Shown one piece after another: positions 1-7,630 of a DNA stretch of 64,000 nucleotides. Location of the stretch: contig NZ_JODS01000003.1 of assembly GCF_000718025.1 (NCBI RefSeq), positions 1-64,000 of the forward strand, written 5' to 3'. The notes under the pieces are model-generated. The model had not been told where the DNA came from. It made no database searches and was given only the letters and a program-made list of their open reading frames with translations. Source of the stretch: Kitasatospora purpeofusca. Lineage in GTDB: Bacteria > Actinomycetota > Actinomycetes > Streptomycetales > Streptomycetaceae. The position numbers and the translations under genes are program-made. How positions within the stretch are numbered: position 1 is the first letter of the stretch; each line of letters opens with the position of its first letter.

Positions 1-180
1 CTGCGGGCCCTTCTGGCCCTGCGTGACGTCGAACTCGACCTTCTGGCCCTCGAGCAGCTCGCGGAAGCCGTTGGCGTTGATGTTCGAGTAGTGGGCGAAC
101 ACGTCCGGACCGCCACCCTCCTGCTCGATGAAGCCGAAGCCCTTTTCCGCGTTGAACCACTTCACAGTGCCGTTAGCCAT
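1..180 (-). CDS. Cold-shock domain protein (CspA family), 3' end outside window
   Basis: Sixty N-terminal residues of a roughly 67-residue cold-shock protein are visible; the stop lies left of the window. These small OB-fold proteins bind single-stranded nucleic acid and act as RNA chaperones. The RNP1-type motif KGFGFI is at residues 13-18 and the RNP2-type motif VFAHY at 27-31, both intact, as is the WF pair at 8-9. The ATG at 178-180 has a GAAGGA ribosome site a few bases upstream. It is transcribed away from the Tudor-like gene at 558, with a long leader between them. Streptomycetes carry many paralogues, so I give no number. Confidence 0.95.
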   Translation of the reverse strand, partial: MANGTVKWFNAEKGFGFIEQEGGGPDVFAHYSNINANGFRELLEGQKVEFDVTQGQKGPQ

Positions 181-557
181 TTAAAAATCCTTCGAATGGG
201 ACGTCCGAAACTCACAGGTCGCGAGTTTCGCGTCGCCGCGATGATGACCCACCCGGGAAAAAATGGCCGGGTAACAAAATACGCCTGCGGTCAGAACCAG
301 CAGGCGCACACAAAGTTCATGGGAACCACAACTGCAACTATCACGACTGTAGCAGGGTCCGCACCCCAACGGGGGAGTTCTCCTCGGCGAGTTCGCCGGC
401 GTGGCTCCGGCCTGCGGCGCCGCCGGGCAGTGGCGCCCGCCGGCGGGCCCCCGTGCGCCCGGGGTGCGCACCGCGGGCCGCCTCCGGCGGCCAAGATCCA
501 AAATATCCGGCGGATCAAGCCACCCGCTCCGCCGAAATCAAGCGCATACTGGCCAGG
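181..557. other. Non-coding leader between the divergent csp and Tudor-like genes
   Basis: No convincing gene is present on either strand. The part next to csp is comparatively AT-rich and probably holds its promoter and long 5' leader, as is common for cold-shock genes. From about 400 to 490 the sequence is extremely GC-rich with many short inverted repeats. I could not assign specific promoter boxes. Confidence 0.5.
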
Positions 558-782
558 ATGACGAATTCAGCCGCGCCCCGGCGCCACCTCCCCACCAGCC
601 CCTTCCGTCGGGCTCCGGCCCCGCCGCCGCCCAAGGTATTCGCTGTCGGAGACCGGGTGACGCACGACGAGTACGGCCTCGGCCGCGCCATCGGTGTCGA
701 GGGCGAACTCGCCGTTCTGGTCGACTTCGGCTCACGAACGGAGCGGATCACTGCACCCTTCGCCAAGCTCTTCCGGCTGTGA
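558..782 (+). CDS. Small Tudor-like (UvrD/PcrA C-terminal type) protein
   Basis: A 74-residue protein. The N-terminal 25 residues are Pro/Arg-rich and probably disordered. The rest (VGDRVTHDEYGLGRAIGV, then a hydrophobic strand and VDFGS) matches the Tudor-like fold found at the C-terminus of UvrD/PcrA helicases, a fold that can contact RNA polymerase or nucleic acid. Small stand-alone versions are common in actinobacteria and have no firm function. The ATG at 558 was chosen over upstream in-frame codons because the extra residues would be low-complexity. CarD-like is an alternative description of the same fold. Confidence 0.75.
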   Translation: MTNSAAPRRHLPTSPFRRAPAPPPPKVFAVGDRVTHDEYGLGRAIGVEGELAVLVDFGSRTERITAPFAKLFRL

Positions 783-902
783 CCCCTGGCGCCCGGTCGA
801 CTCGCACGCCGACCGGCGCGAGGGCGGACAGCCCTCGACCCCGCCCATCAGAAGCATGAGGACGTGCGGCGCCGGTTGACGCCGGTGCCGACGCCGCCCC
901 GC

Positions 903-924
903 CCCGGAGAGCCCGCTCTCCGGG
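903..924. terminator. Short GC hairpin after the Tudor-like gene
   Basis: A nine-base perfect stem (903-911 with 916-924) with a four-base loop lies 120 bases beyond the Tudor-like stop. It could be a weak intrinsic terminator; no T-run follows, as is usual in streptomycetes. Confidence 0.4.
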
Positions 925-997
925 CCTTCCGCATGTCCGGGACCGGTGGCGGACTGCGCTGACGAGCACTGCCCGGCAGACCCAGGAGACCGCGCGC

Positions 998-1156
998 ATG
1001 AACCCGGAGCACTTCGCCCTCCTCGACGAAGCCCGCCGGAGCCGGCCCGACGGCACGAAGTACCACCGCCGCGAGGACATCGGGTTCGGCGAGAGCCTGC
1101 ACATCCCCGAGCCGTTCGGCTTCGACCTGGTCACGGGTGACCTGCTGCCGTACTGA
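998..1156 (+). pseudogene. C-terminal remnant of a Uma2-family (DUF820) protein
   Basis: A 52-codon reading frame whose second half (YHRREDIGFGESLHIPEPFG, ending in a FDLVTGDLLPY tail) reads like the C-terminus of a Uma2-family PD-(D/E)XK-like protein, a very common streptomycete family normally near 190 residues. The catalytic N-terminal two thirds is missing: upstream sequence gives no continuing frame. I read it as a decayed fragment. A genuine small protein cannot be excluded, since ATG 998 follows a CAGGAG sequence at a usable distance. Confidence 0.55.
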
Positions 1157-1195
1157 CCCGAAAAGGGGTGGGCCGGGGAGGCGGGGGCCGCGATC

Positions 1196-1900
1196 ATGGC
1201 GGGCATGGACTCCAGTTTTCTCGCGATCGACGAGGTGGCCGAGGTTCCGGCGGTCGCGGTCGTGGTCGATGTCATGCGTGCGTTCACCGTGGCCGCCTGG
1301 GCGTTCGAGCGGGGGGCCGAGAAGATCGTTCTGGCCGGGTCGCTGGACGAGGCGTTGGCGCTCAAGGCCCGGCGGCCGGGGTGGGTGGCGCTCAAGGACG
1401 GGGCGGCGGCGCCCGGGTTCGACGCCGTCAACTCGCCGGGACTGCTGCGGGACGTGGACCTCGGCGGGCGGACGGTGGTGCAGAAGACCACGGCCGGGAC
1501 GGTCGGCGCGCTCGCGGTGAAGGACGCCCCGCTGGTGCTCTGCGCCGGCTTCGTGGTGGCGGGGGCGACGGCCCGGCTGCTGCGGGACCGGGGGTGCGGG
1601 AGCGTCACCTATGTGGTCACCGGCGAGGACGGGCGGGCCGAGGAGGACCTGGCGTGCGCCCAGTACATCGCCGGGAGGGCCGCCGGGGACGGGACGCACG
1701 CGGACGCGTACCTCCGCCGGGCCGCGGGGTCGCGGGCCGCCGCCGAGCTGGCACAGGGGGTGCGTGAGGGGGCTCATCCCGACGACGTCGCGCTCTGCCT
1801 GGAACTCGACCGGTTCTCCTTCGCCATGGTGGCGTCCCAGGAGGACTCGCTGACGGTGCTGCGGCCGGTCGCCGTGCCCGCCGCGCCCGCCGAGCTCTGA
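1196..1900 (+). CDS. 2-phosphosulfolactate phosphatase (ComB) family protein
   Basis: A 234-residue ComB-family protein. In methanogens ComB hydrolyses 2-phosphosulfolactate in coenzyme M synthesis; actinobacterial members are widespread and their substrate is unproven. Supporting features are the early VVDVMRAFTVAAWAFERGA block (about residues 22-40), the TTAGTVGAL segment near 100 and the C-terminal acidic LELDRFSFAM block, all typical of the family. GGGGAGG lies upstream of ATG 1196; ATG 1205 is an alternative. It stands alone and converges on the anti-sigma-like gene, separated by a strong shared terminator. Confidence 0.85.
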   Translation: MAGMDSSFLAIDEVAEVPAVAVVVDVMRAFTVAAWAFERGAEKIVLAGSLDEALALKARRPGWVALKDGAAAPGFDAVNSPGLLRDVDLGGRTVVQKTTAGTVGALAVKDAPLVLCAGFVVAGATARLLRDRGCGSVTYVVTGEDGRAEEDLACAQYIAGRAAGDGTHADAYLRRAAGSRAAAELAQGVREGAHPDDVALCLELDRFSFAMVASQEDSLTVLRPVAVPAAPAEL

Positions 1901-1908
1901 CCACCACG

Positions 1909-1948
1909 CCGGCGGGCCCCGGGGAGCGAACTCCCCGGGGCCCGCCGG
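1909..1948. terminator. Bidirectional intrinsic terminator
   Basis: A perfect 18-base stem (1909-1926 with 1931-1948) with loop CGAA lies between the convergent ComB-family gene and the anti-sigma-like gene, so it can serve both strands. Confidence 0.9.
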
Positions 1949-1971
1949 GTCGGACCGGGGTCAGCGGGCGG

Positions 1972-2916
1972 TCAGTTCTCCGCCCAGCCCTTCTTGCTGC
2001 CGATCAGGGAGCCGTCGGCCGCGTAGAGGCGGAGTTCGGCGGCGACGCCGCGCTTGGCGGCGCCGATCCAGCGGGCCTCGGAGTCGCCGAGGGACAGGAT
2101 GGCGGGCTCGGCGGTGACGCCGTCGGCCCACTCGATCACGGCCCGGGCGACGCCCGGGGGCACCAGGCCGATGTCCACCTTGGGGACGGTGTACAGCGGG
2201 TCGTCGGTGCCGTTCTTGGCCTGGGCGCCGAACCAGAAGTGGCCGAAGTCGTCGTGCGCCGTGCGGTCCGCGTAGAAGAAGCCCACCGGAGTGCCGGGCG
2301 GCGCGACGAAGGTCTCGTCGGAGCGCGCGAGCCGCTTGCCGTCCTGGATGTAGTAGAAGACCACGTGGTCCGCGTCCGGCGTCCCGTACCGGGTGACGTA
2401 CTCCTCGGTGGGCGCGGGCCAGGGGGAGCCGGCGTCGGCGTCCTCCTGCCAGATCAGCCGGGCCTGCTCGCGGATCCGCTCCTTGCCGGGAGCGGGCCAC
2501 AGGGCCGCCCAGACGCTCCAGGGCTTGCCGTCCTTGGTGCCGGCGAGCACCTGGATCCGGGTCGGGACGAGCGGGTCGCGGGGGGCGCCCGGGGTCGCGG
2601 CGGGCCCGCCGGCGGCCGGGGACAGCACCGTCGACACATTCGCGCTCGACGCCACGACCGCGGTGCCGCCGGCCCGTCCGCCGAGCCCGCCGACTCCCCC
2701 GTTCACCGCCGCCACGCCGCCGAGGGCGGCGACCAGGGCCAGCGCCATCGCCCCGCCCAGGGACGTCCGCCGCCGGACCACCCGCCTCCGGCCGCCGGCC
2801 AGCACCGCCCCGTACGGCGCCGGGCCGGTCTCCATCGTCTCCACCAGCCCGGCCAGGGCCCGGGCCACCTCCTCGCCGCCCGCCACCCCGGTCGCCTGCG
2901 CCTCGTCGCGGTTCAT
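1972..2916 (-). CDS. Single-pass membrane protein, probable anti-sigma partner
   Basis: A 314-residue protein with a short cytoplasmic N-terminus ending in an Arg-rich stretch (GGRRRVVRRR at 41-50), one transmembrane helix at about 52-72 and a large extracytoplasmic domain containing repeated W/Y-rich strands. Its ATG overlaps the TGA of the upstream ECF sigma gene by four bases, so the two are translationally coupled. That arrangement and topology are typical of a sigma factor with its membrane regulator. There is no HXXXCXXC zinc anti-sigma motif, so control of the sigma factor is inferred from context. The external domain has no function I recognise. Confidence 0.7.
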   Translation of the reverse strand: MNRDEAQATGVAGGEEVARALAGLVETMETGPAPYGAVLAGGRRRVVRRRTSLGGAMALALVAALGGVAAVNGGVGGLGGRAGGTAVVASSANVSTVLSPAAGGPAATPGAPRDPLVPTRIQVLAGTKDGKPWSVWAALWPAPGKERIREQARLIWQEDADAGSPWPAPTEEYVTRYGTPDADHVVFYYIQDGKRLARSDETFVAPPGTPVGFFYADRTAHDDFGHFWFGAQAKNGTDDPLYTVPKVDIGLVPPGVARAVIEWADGVTAEPAILSLGDSEARWIGAAKRGVAAELRLYAADGSLIGSKKGWAEN

Positions 2917-3434
2917 GCCGCACCTCCGATGCTCGTCATGGTGATGAGTGAGGAGAGCTCGCGAAGCTTGGCGATGCCCTTCGACGCCTGGCTCTTGACC
3001 GTGCCCACCGAACAGCCCATGGCGGCGGCGGCCTGGGACTCGCTCAGGTCCTCCCAGTAGCGCAGCACCACCGCCTGCCGCTGGCCCGGCGGCAGGGTGC
3101 CGAGCGCCTCCAGCAGGGCGGCCCGCTCGTCCAGGCGGGCGAAGCCGTCCGGGCCGGTGCGGTCCGGCACGGCGTTGACCAGCTGCTCCGGGACCCTGCG
3201 CCGGAAGCGGCGGGCGTGCTCGTTGATGACGATCCGGCGCACGTAGGCGTACGGCTCGTCGGCCTTGGTGACCCTCCCCCAGGCGGCGTAGGTCCGCTCC
3301 AGTGCGGTCTGCACCACGTCCTCCGCGAGGTAGCGCTCCCCGGTCAGCAGGAACGCCGTTCGCATCAGACGTGGCCAGGCACCGGTCACGAACGCGTTGA
3401 ACTCGGCGTCCCGCTCGGCCTTCTTGGCTCCCAT
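2913..3434 (-). CDS. ECF RNA polymerase sigma factor (SigE-family type)
   Basis: A 173-residue ECF sigma factor that would redirect RNA polymerase to a specific promoter set. Region 2 occupies about residues 15-85 (including LAEDVVQTALERTYAAW) and region 4 about 108-160, with the helix-turn-helix SESQAAAAMGCSVGTVKSQ followed by KGIAKLRELSS. It lacks extra C-terminal domains. ATG 3434 is preferred over the GTG at 3452 because a strong GAGGAGG ribosome site lies between them, five bases before the ATG. It is the first gene of a two-gene operon with the membrane protein downstream, which probably senses the signal. Confidence 0.92.
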   Translation of the reverse strand: MGAKKAERDAEFNAFVTGAWPRLMRTAFLLTGERYLAEDVVQTALERTYAAWGRVTKADEPYAYVRRIVINEHARRFRRRVPEQLVNAVPDRTGPDGFARLDERAALLEALGTLPPGQRQAVVLRYWEDLSESQAAAAMGCSVGTVKSQASKGIAKLRELSSLITMTSIGGAA

Positions 3435-3578
3435 GAGTACCTCCTCGTCCACCCAGAGCCCGTACCGGCCGCGAACCGTTGCCGGGGCGGTCCGCGGAGT
3501 GGTCCGCGAGGGCAGTCCGAACGGGCAGACGAGGAGGTCAGGAGCTTGGAGGCGAGAAGGCTACAGGGACCGGGCGGG

Positions 3579-4925
3579 TCAGCCGGCGGGCGGGATGTTG
3601 AAGTTGAGCCGGAAGAGGTTCCCCGGGTCGTACACCGCCTTGAGCTCGGTGAGCCGCCGGTGCACGGGCTCCGGGTAGGCGGTGCGCACGACGGCCGGGT
3701 CGGCGTCGTCCAGGCCGAAGAAGTTGGCGAGCGCGCCGCCGGTGGACCACGGGCGCAGCCGCTCGTGCAGGGCGGCGTGCGCGGTGCGCAGCCCCTCCAG
3801 CGGGACCGGGCCGATCATGCTGGTGGAGAAGGCCAGGTAGCCGGCGTCCCGGCCGCCGACGGCGTTCGGCACCGCGGGCTCGCGCGAGTAGGCGCCGCCC
3901 TGGAGCCGGAACTCCACGATCAGCGGGCTGTCGGCGTCCGGTCCGGCGAGTTCCAGGACGGCGTCCGCCGTCGCGGCGGTGAACTCGCGCAGGGCGGTGT
4001 TCCGGTCGTACGCGGGGTGCGCGAACGGCGGCTCGTGGTGGATCGTGCCGGCCTCGGTGAAGGGCAGCTCGCGGACGGTGTCGAGGAGCGGGGTGCCGAA
4101 GGCGCGCAGCGGCCGGACCCATTCCTCGCCCTGCTCGGCCGGGCCGCTCCAGGCGACCCGCAGCACGACGGCGTAGCGGCCGCGGATCGGCTCCGGTACG
4201 GCGTCGATGTCGGGGTAGCCGATCAGCTGGGCGGAGGTGGCGAGCTCCTCGGGGACGGTCCGGCTCCACTCGGCCCAGCCGTGCAGCGCGGCGGCGGCGG
4301 ATTCGGCGGGGTAGTAGAGGCCGCCGCCGTAGAGGCCGGTGCAGGGGACGAGGTCGATCTCCATCGCGGTGACGATCCCGAAGTTGTCCTTGCCCCCGCG
4401 CAGGGCCCAGAACAGGTCGGGTTCGGTCGCGGGGCCGGTCTCGACCAGGCGGCCGTCGGCGGTGACGACCTCCAGTCGGCGGACGTGGTCGGCGGCGAAG
4501 CCGTGGCGGCGGCCGAGCAGGCCGATGCCGCCGCCGAGGGTGTAGCCGACGGCGCCGACGTCGGGGTTGGAGCCGCTCAGCGGGGCGAGGCCGTGCGGTG
4601 CGGCGGCGTCGAGCACCTGGCGCCAGCGGACGCCGGCGCCGACGGTGGCGGTCCGGGCGACCGGGTCGACGGTGACCTCGTCGAGGGCGGCGGTGTCGAT
4701 CACCAGCTGGCCGTCGGTGGGGACGGAGATGCCGTGGCCGGTGGCGCGGACGGCGACGGCGAGGCCGTGCTCGGCGGCGTACCGGACGGCGGCGATCACA
4801 TCGGCGGTGTCGGCGGCGGACACCACCAGCGCCGGGCGGTGGTCCAGCGCGAGGTTGTAGCCGGTCCGTCGGGCGTCGTACTCGTCGTCTCCCGGCCGGT
4901 GCACCGGCCCCTTGGTCTCGATCAT
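3579..4925 (-). CDS. FAD-binding oxidoreductase, berberine-bridge-enzyme type
   Basis: A 448-residue flavoenzyme of the PCMH/BBE family. The N-terminal half is the FAD-binding fold: RATGHG holds His64, the usual 8-alpha-histidyl FAD attachment, and GYTLGGGIGLLGRRHG is the second FAD contact. The usual second covalent Cys is replaced in the NPDVGAVGY segment, so attachment is probably through one residue only. The C-terminus VYDPGNLFRLNFNIPP is the BBE domain. Members oxidise alcohols, sugars or alkaloid-like substrates; the substrate here is unknown. It is monocistronic, with no sign peptide seen, and lies between the sigma operon and the VOC gene. Confidence 0.9.
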   Translation of the reverse strand: MIETKGPVHRPGDDEYDARRTGYNLALDHRPALVVSAADTADVIAAVRYAAEHGLAVAVRATGHGISVPTDGQLVIDTAALDEVTVDPVARTATVGAGVRWRQVLDAAAPHGLAPLSGSNPDVGAVGYTLGGGIGLLGRRHGFAADHVRRLEVVTADGRLVETGPATEPDLFWALRGGKDNFGIVTAMEIDLVPCTGLYGGGLYYPAESAAAALHGWAEWSRTVPEELATSAQLIGYPDIDAVPEPIRGRYAVVLRVAWSGPAEQGEEWVRPLRAFGTPLLDTVRELPFTEAGTIHHEPPFAHPAYDRNTALREFTAATADAVLELAGPDADSPLIVEFRLQGGAYSREPAVPNAVGGRDAGYLAFSTSMIGPVPLEGLRTAHAALHERLRPWSTGGALANFFGLDDADPAVVRTAYPEPVHRRLTELKAVYDPGNLFRLNFNIPPAG

Positions 4926-5090
4926 GCGGGGAGGCTAACCCGCGCGGGGGCGGAGCAATCCCGTCCGTATCCGATCTCTGTCAGGTCGTCGGCGAACGGG
5001 TTCTGACGGACGGTCACGGATGCGGAACCCGGCCGCGGCCTCCCCCCGGGGGCCGCGGCCGGGCAGTCGTGGGCGCCGCGCCCGTGGGCG

Positions 5091-5474
5091 CTAGCGGCTG
5101 TCGCCGGAGGCGCGGGTCATGATCTCCAGGTTGTGGCCGTTCGGGTCCTCGAAGTAGGCGCCGCGGCCGCCGAACCAGTCGTTGACCCGACCGGCGTGGC
5201 GGTGGAACGGGTCGGCCCAGTAGGTGATCCCGCGGTCCTGGACCCGGCCGAGGATCTCGTCGAACTCCTCGTCGCCGACCAGGAAGGCGTAGTGCCCGGC
5301 GGGGACCGGCCCGTCGATCCGCATGACGTCCATCGCGACGTCGTTGGCGAGCCGGACGACGAGGAAGGGCTCGCTGCGCACGGGAGCGGCCAGACCGAGG
5401 ATCTCGGTCAGGAAGCGCGCGGTCTCCTCGTCGTCCCGTGCCGGGACGATCGTGTGGTTCAGCTGAACGGCCAT
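5091..5474 (-). CDS. VOC-family (glyoxalase/bleomycin-resistance-like) protein
   Basis: A 127-residue vicinal-oxygen-chelate protein with two beta-alpha-beta-beta-beta repeats. Candidate metal ligands include His7 (QLNHTIV), and a C-terminal FEDPNGHNLEIM motif carrying the last Glu, typical of the fold. Members are dioxygenases, isomerases or binding proteins; nothing identifies the substrate. It diverges from a TetR regulator, with a palindromic operator between them, so it is probably the regulator's target. The ATG at 5472-5474 has GGAGGGAAGC upstream. Confidence 0.88.
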   Translation of the reverse strand: MAVQLNHTIVPARDDEETARFLTEILGLAAPVRSEPFLVVRLANDVAMDVMRIDGPVPAGHYAFLVGDEEFDEILGRVQDRGITYWADPFHRHAGRVNDWFGGRGAYFEDPNGHNLEIMTRASGDSR

Positions 5475-5554
5475 GGAACGCTTCCCTCCTGGGACTTCCG
5501 GACGTACCGACGAGCGTAGGACTTGAAGTCCGCTTCACGTCAAGCATGTCGTAA

Positions 5555-5569
5555 ACTACACGATGTAGT
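5555..5569. promoter_or_regulatory. Probable TetR operator between the divergent VOC and TetR genes
   Basis: The inverted repeat ACTACA-CGA-TGTAGT is perfect and sits 22 bases upstream of the TetR start, in the divergent VOC/TetR intergenic region. Position and symmetry fit an autoregulatory TetR site. A second shorter inverted repeat, GAAG-TCCG-CTTC, lies at 5525-5536 nearer the VOC gene. Confidence 0.65.
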
Positions 5570-5591
5570 GCACTGCAAGGAGGATTTCCCC

Positions 5592-6299
5592 GTGACCGAA
5601 CAGCCCGCCCCGGCCGCGAGACCCGCCGCCCCGGACGCCGACCCGGCCGGCACCCCGGACGCCGCCCCGGCCACCGGGCGCCGCGGCATGCCGGAGAAGC
5701 GGGTGGCGATCGCCCGCGCGGCCCGCACCGTGTTCGGCCGCGAGGGCTTCACCCGCACCAGCGTGGACGCCATCGCCGCCGAGGCCGGCGTCTCCAAGCG
5801 GACCATCTACAACCACTTCGCCGACAAGGAGCAGCTGTTCCGGTCGGTGATCCTGGAGGGCGCCTCCACGGTGGCCGCCACCCAGGCGAAGATCGCCGAC
5901 CGCCATCTGCGGAAGATCGTCGACCTGCGCACCGACCTCGTCGACTTCGGCCTGGAGCGGGTCGACTCGCTCACCACCTTCGCCGAGCACTGGGCGCTGG
6001 TCCGCACCATCGAGGCCGAGGCGCTGCACATCCGCCCGGCGGTGCTGGAGGCCTGGCAGGAGGCCGGCCCCCGGGAGACCCACCGGGTGCTGACGCACTG
6101 GATGGCCGAGTTCGCCGAGCGCGGGCTGCTGGTGGTGCCGGACCCGGCCGAGGCCGCCCGGATGCTCAACCTGCTGACCTTCCTCGCCGTCGCCCAGCCC
6201 ACCTTCTACGGCGCACTGCCGATGCCGGCCGAGCGGATCGCCGAGGTCGTGGAGCACGGCGTGGCGGCGTTCCTCGCGGTGTACGGCGCACCGGCCTAG
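5592..6299 (+). CDS. TetR/AcrR-family transcriptional regulator
   Basis: A 235-residue one-component regulator. The first 35 residues are Ala/Pro-rich and disordered; the DNA-binding helix-turn-helix is at about 55-78 (TSVDAIAAEAGVSKRTIYNH), followed by a helical ligand-binding domain resembling the TetR_C groups with an LTFLAVAQPTFYGA segment. GTG 5592 was chosen over an upstream in-frame start because AAGGAGG lies nine bases before it. It diverges from the VOC gene, probably repressing both through the palindrome at 5555-5569. No inducer can be inferred. Confidence 0.9.
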   Translation: MTEQPAPAARPAAPDADPAGTPDAAPATGRRGMPEKRVAIARAARTVFGREGFTRTSVDAIAAEAGVSKRTIYNHFADKEQLFRSVILEGASTVAATQAKIADRHLRKIVDLRTDLVDFGLERVDSLTTFAEHWALVRTIEAEALHIRPAVLEAWQEAGPRETHRVLTHWMAEFAERGLLVVPDPAEAARMLNLLTFLAVAQPTFYGALPMPAERIAEVVEHGVAAFLAVYGAPA

Positions 6300-6377
6300 C
6301 CCGACCACCAGGGACAGCAGGACCAGCAGAACCACCAAGGCCGGCAGGACCACCACGACCGTCGGGGGGCACGGGAG

Positions 6378-6809
6378 ATGGAACTCAGCTTCGTGGACGT
6401 CGGGCCGGACGGGCCCGCGCTGCTGCGGGACGTCGCACCGCTGCTGCTGGCGCTGCGCCCGGCGCTCGGGACGGACGGCTTCGCCGCGTTCGCGGCCGAG
6501 GCGCACGCCCAGGGGCTGGTGTTCACCGCCGCGTACGACGGGCGGCGGCGCTGCCTGGCGGTGGCCACCCACCGGGTGCTGGCCACCAGCCGGGGGCGGC
6601 TGTTCTTCGTCGACGACCTGGTGACCGCGCCGTCGGCCCGCTCGGCCGGGGTCGGCGGGCGGCTGTTCGCGGTGCTCCGGGAGCGGGCCGCGGCGGCCGG
6701 CTGCGTCCGGATCGAGCTGGACTCGGGGACGGCCAACCACGGCGCGCACCGCTTCTACCACGCGCACCGGATGGCGGTCACCGCGCTGCACTTCGGCCTC
6801 GAGCTCTAG
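6378..6809 (+). CDS. GNAT-family N-acetyltransferase
   Basis: A 143-residue GCN5-related acetyltransferase. The acetyl-CoA pyrophosphate-binding motif A is RSAGVGGRLFAVLRERA (near residue 95), preceded by the strand FFVDDLVTAP and followed by HRFYHAHRM typical of motif B. The acceptor substrate is unknown. It follows the TetR gene on the same strand by 78 bases, across a short ACCACCAGGACAGCAGG-like repetitive stretch, so the two may be cotranscribed. It lies just outside the biosynthetic cluster and I see no reason to include it. Confidence 0.88.
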   Translation: MELSFVDVGPDGPALLRDVAPLLLALRPALGTDGFAAFAAEAHAQGLVFTAAYDGRRRCLAVATHRVLATSRGRLFFVDDLVTAPSARSAGVGGRLFAVLRERAAAAGCVRIELDSGTANHGAHRFYHAHRMAVTALHFGLEL

Positions 6810-6951
6810 GGACGGCGGGCCACCTCCTTAGCATCCGGCCGGTGGCCCCCGAACCGGTTCCGGGCGCGATGTGTCAGGTCCACGGCCGGACTTGACGGAC
6901 CCGTCGGCACGCCTTTGACCCTCCCGCGGGCCGCCGCCCAGGATTCCGGCC

Positions 6952-7509
6952 ATGGGAGAAAACACCGCAGAAAACGCCCCGCTTTTCCGTTCCCGGGCCG
7001 AGATCCGGATTTCCGCCACCCCCGACGAGATCTATTCGGTGATCAGCGACCTCCCGCGCTGCGGCGAGTGGAGCCCGGAATGCCAGGGCGGCAGCTGGAT
7101 CTCCGGCGCGCCCGCCGAGGTCGGTTCGGTGTTCCGCGGCGAGAACCTGCGCAGCCCGGACGTGGTCGCCTGGGCGCCGGTGGTCCGCGGCACCTGGTAC
7201 ACCCACGCCGAGGTGGTCGCGGCCGAGCCCGGCCGGACCTTCCGCTGGGCCATGCGGGACACCGGCGGCCGCGCCCAGGACAGCGTCTGGGCCTTCGACG
7301 TGGCCCCCGGCGCGGAGCCGGACGCGGACCACAGCGTGCTGGTGCACCACTTCCGGATGGGCGCCGCCACCGAGGGCATCCGCGGCATCACCGCCGGGAT
7401 GGACGAGGACGAGAAGCGCCGCTTCTTCGCCGAGTGGGGCGAGAAGGTCGCGGCCGACCTCGGGGTGACCCTGGAGCGGATCAAGCAGGTCGTCGAGAAG
7501 GACCGCTGA
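6952..7509 (+). CDS. SRPBCC (START-like) domain protein, first gene of the cluster
   Basis: A 185-residue protein of the SRPBCC/polyketide-cyclase superfamily, whose deep hydrophobic pocket binds or cyclises small organic molecules. The family pattern runs from AEIRISATPDEIYSVISDLP to RCGEWSPEC, then EVGSVFRGEN, and ends with a long amphipathic helix (FFAEWGEKVAADLGVTLERI). It has no catalytic motif I can name. It is the first gene of the rightward biosynthetic operon, 121 bases before the AMP ligase. In this context it may bind the reactive aromatic intermediate or aid a cyclisation or elimination; that is inference from position only. Confidence 0.8.
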   Translation: MGENTAENAPLFRSRAEIRISATPDEIYSVISDLPRCGEWSPECQGGSWISGAPAEVGSVFRGENLRSPDVVAWAPVVRGTWYTHAEVVAAEPGRTFRWAMRDTGGRAQDSVWAFDVAPGAEPDADHSVLVHHFRMGAATEGIRGITAGMDEDEKRRFFAEWGEKVAADLGVTLERIKQVVEKDR

Positions 7510-7630
7510 ACCGGATCCCCCCCTGGAACTGAATCCGAAAAAGGCTCCTGGCACGAAGTCCCGGCGGCACATCCCCCGGGACGAAACCCCTGAAAGCACA
7601 GCGACCCTAATCCCACGAGAGGGCGGAACG

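Noticed and set aside
3216..5006. Long + strand frame of about 590 codons opposite the flavoprotein gene
   Set aside because: It is a high-GC antisense shadow of the BBE-type oxidoreductase, with Val/Gly/Ala-only composition and no recognisable domain.
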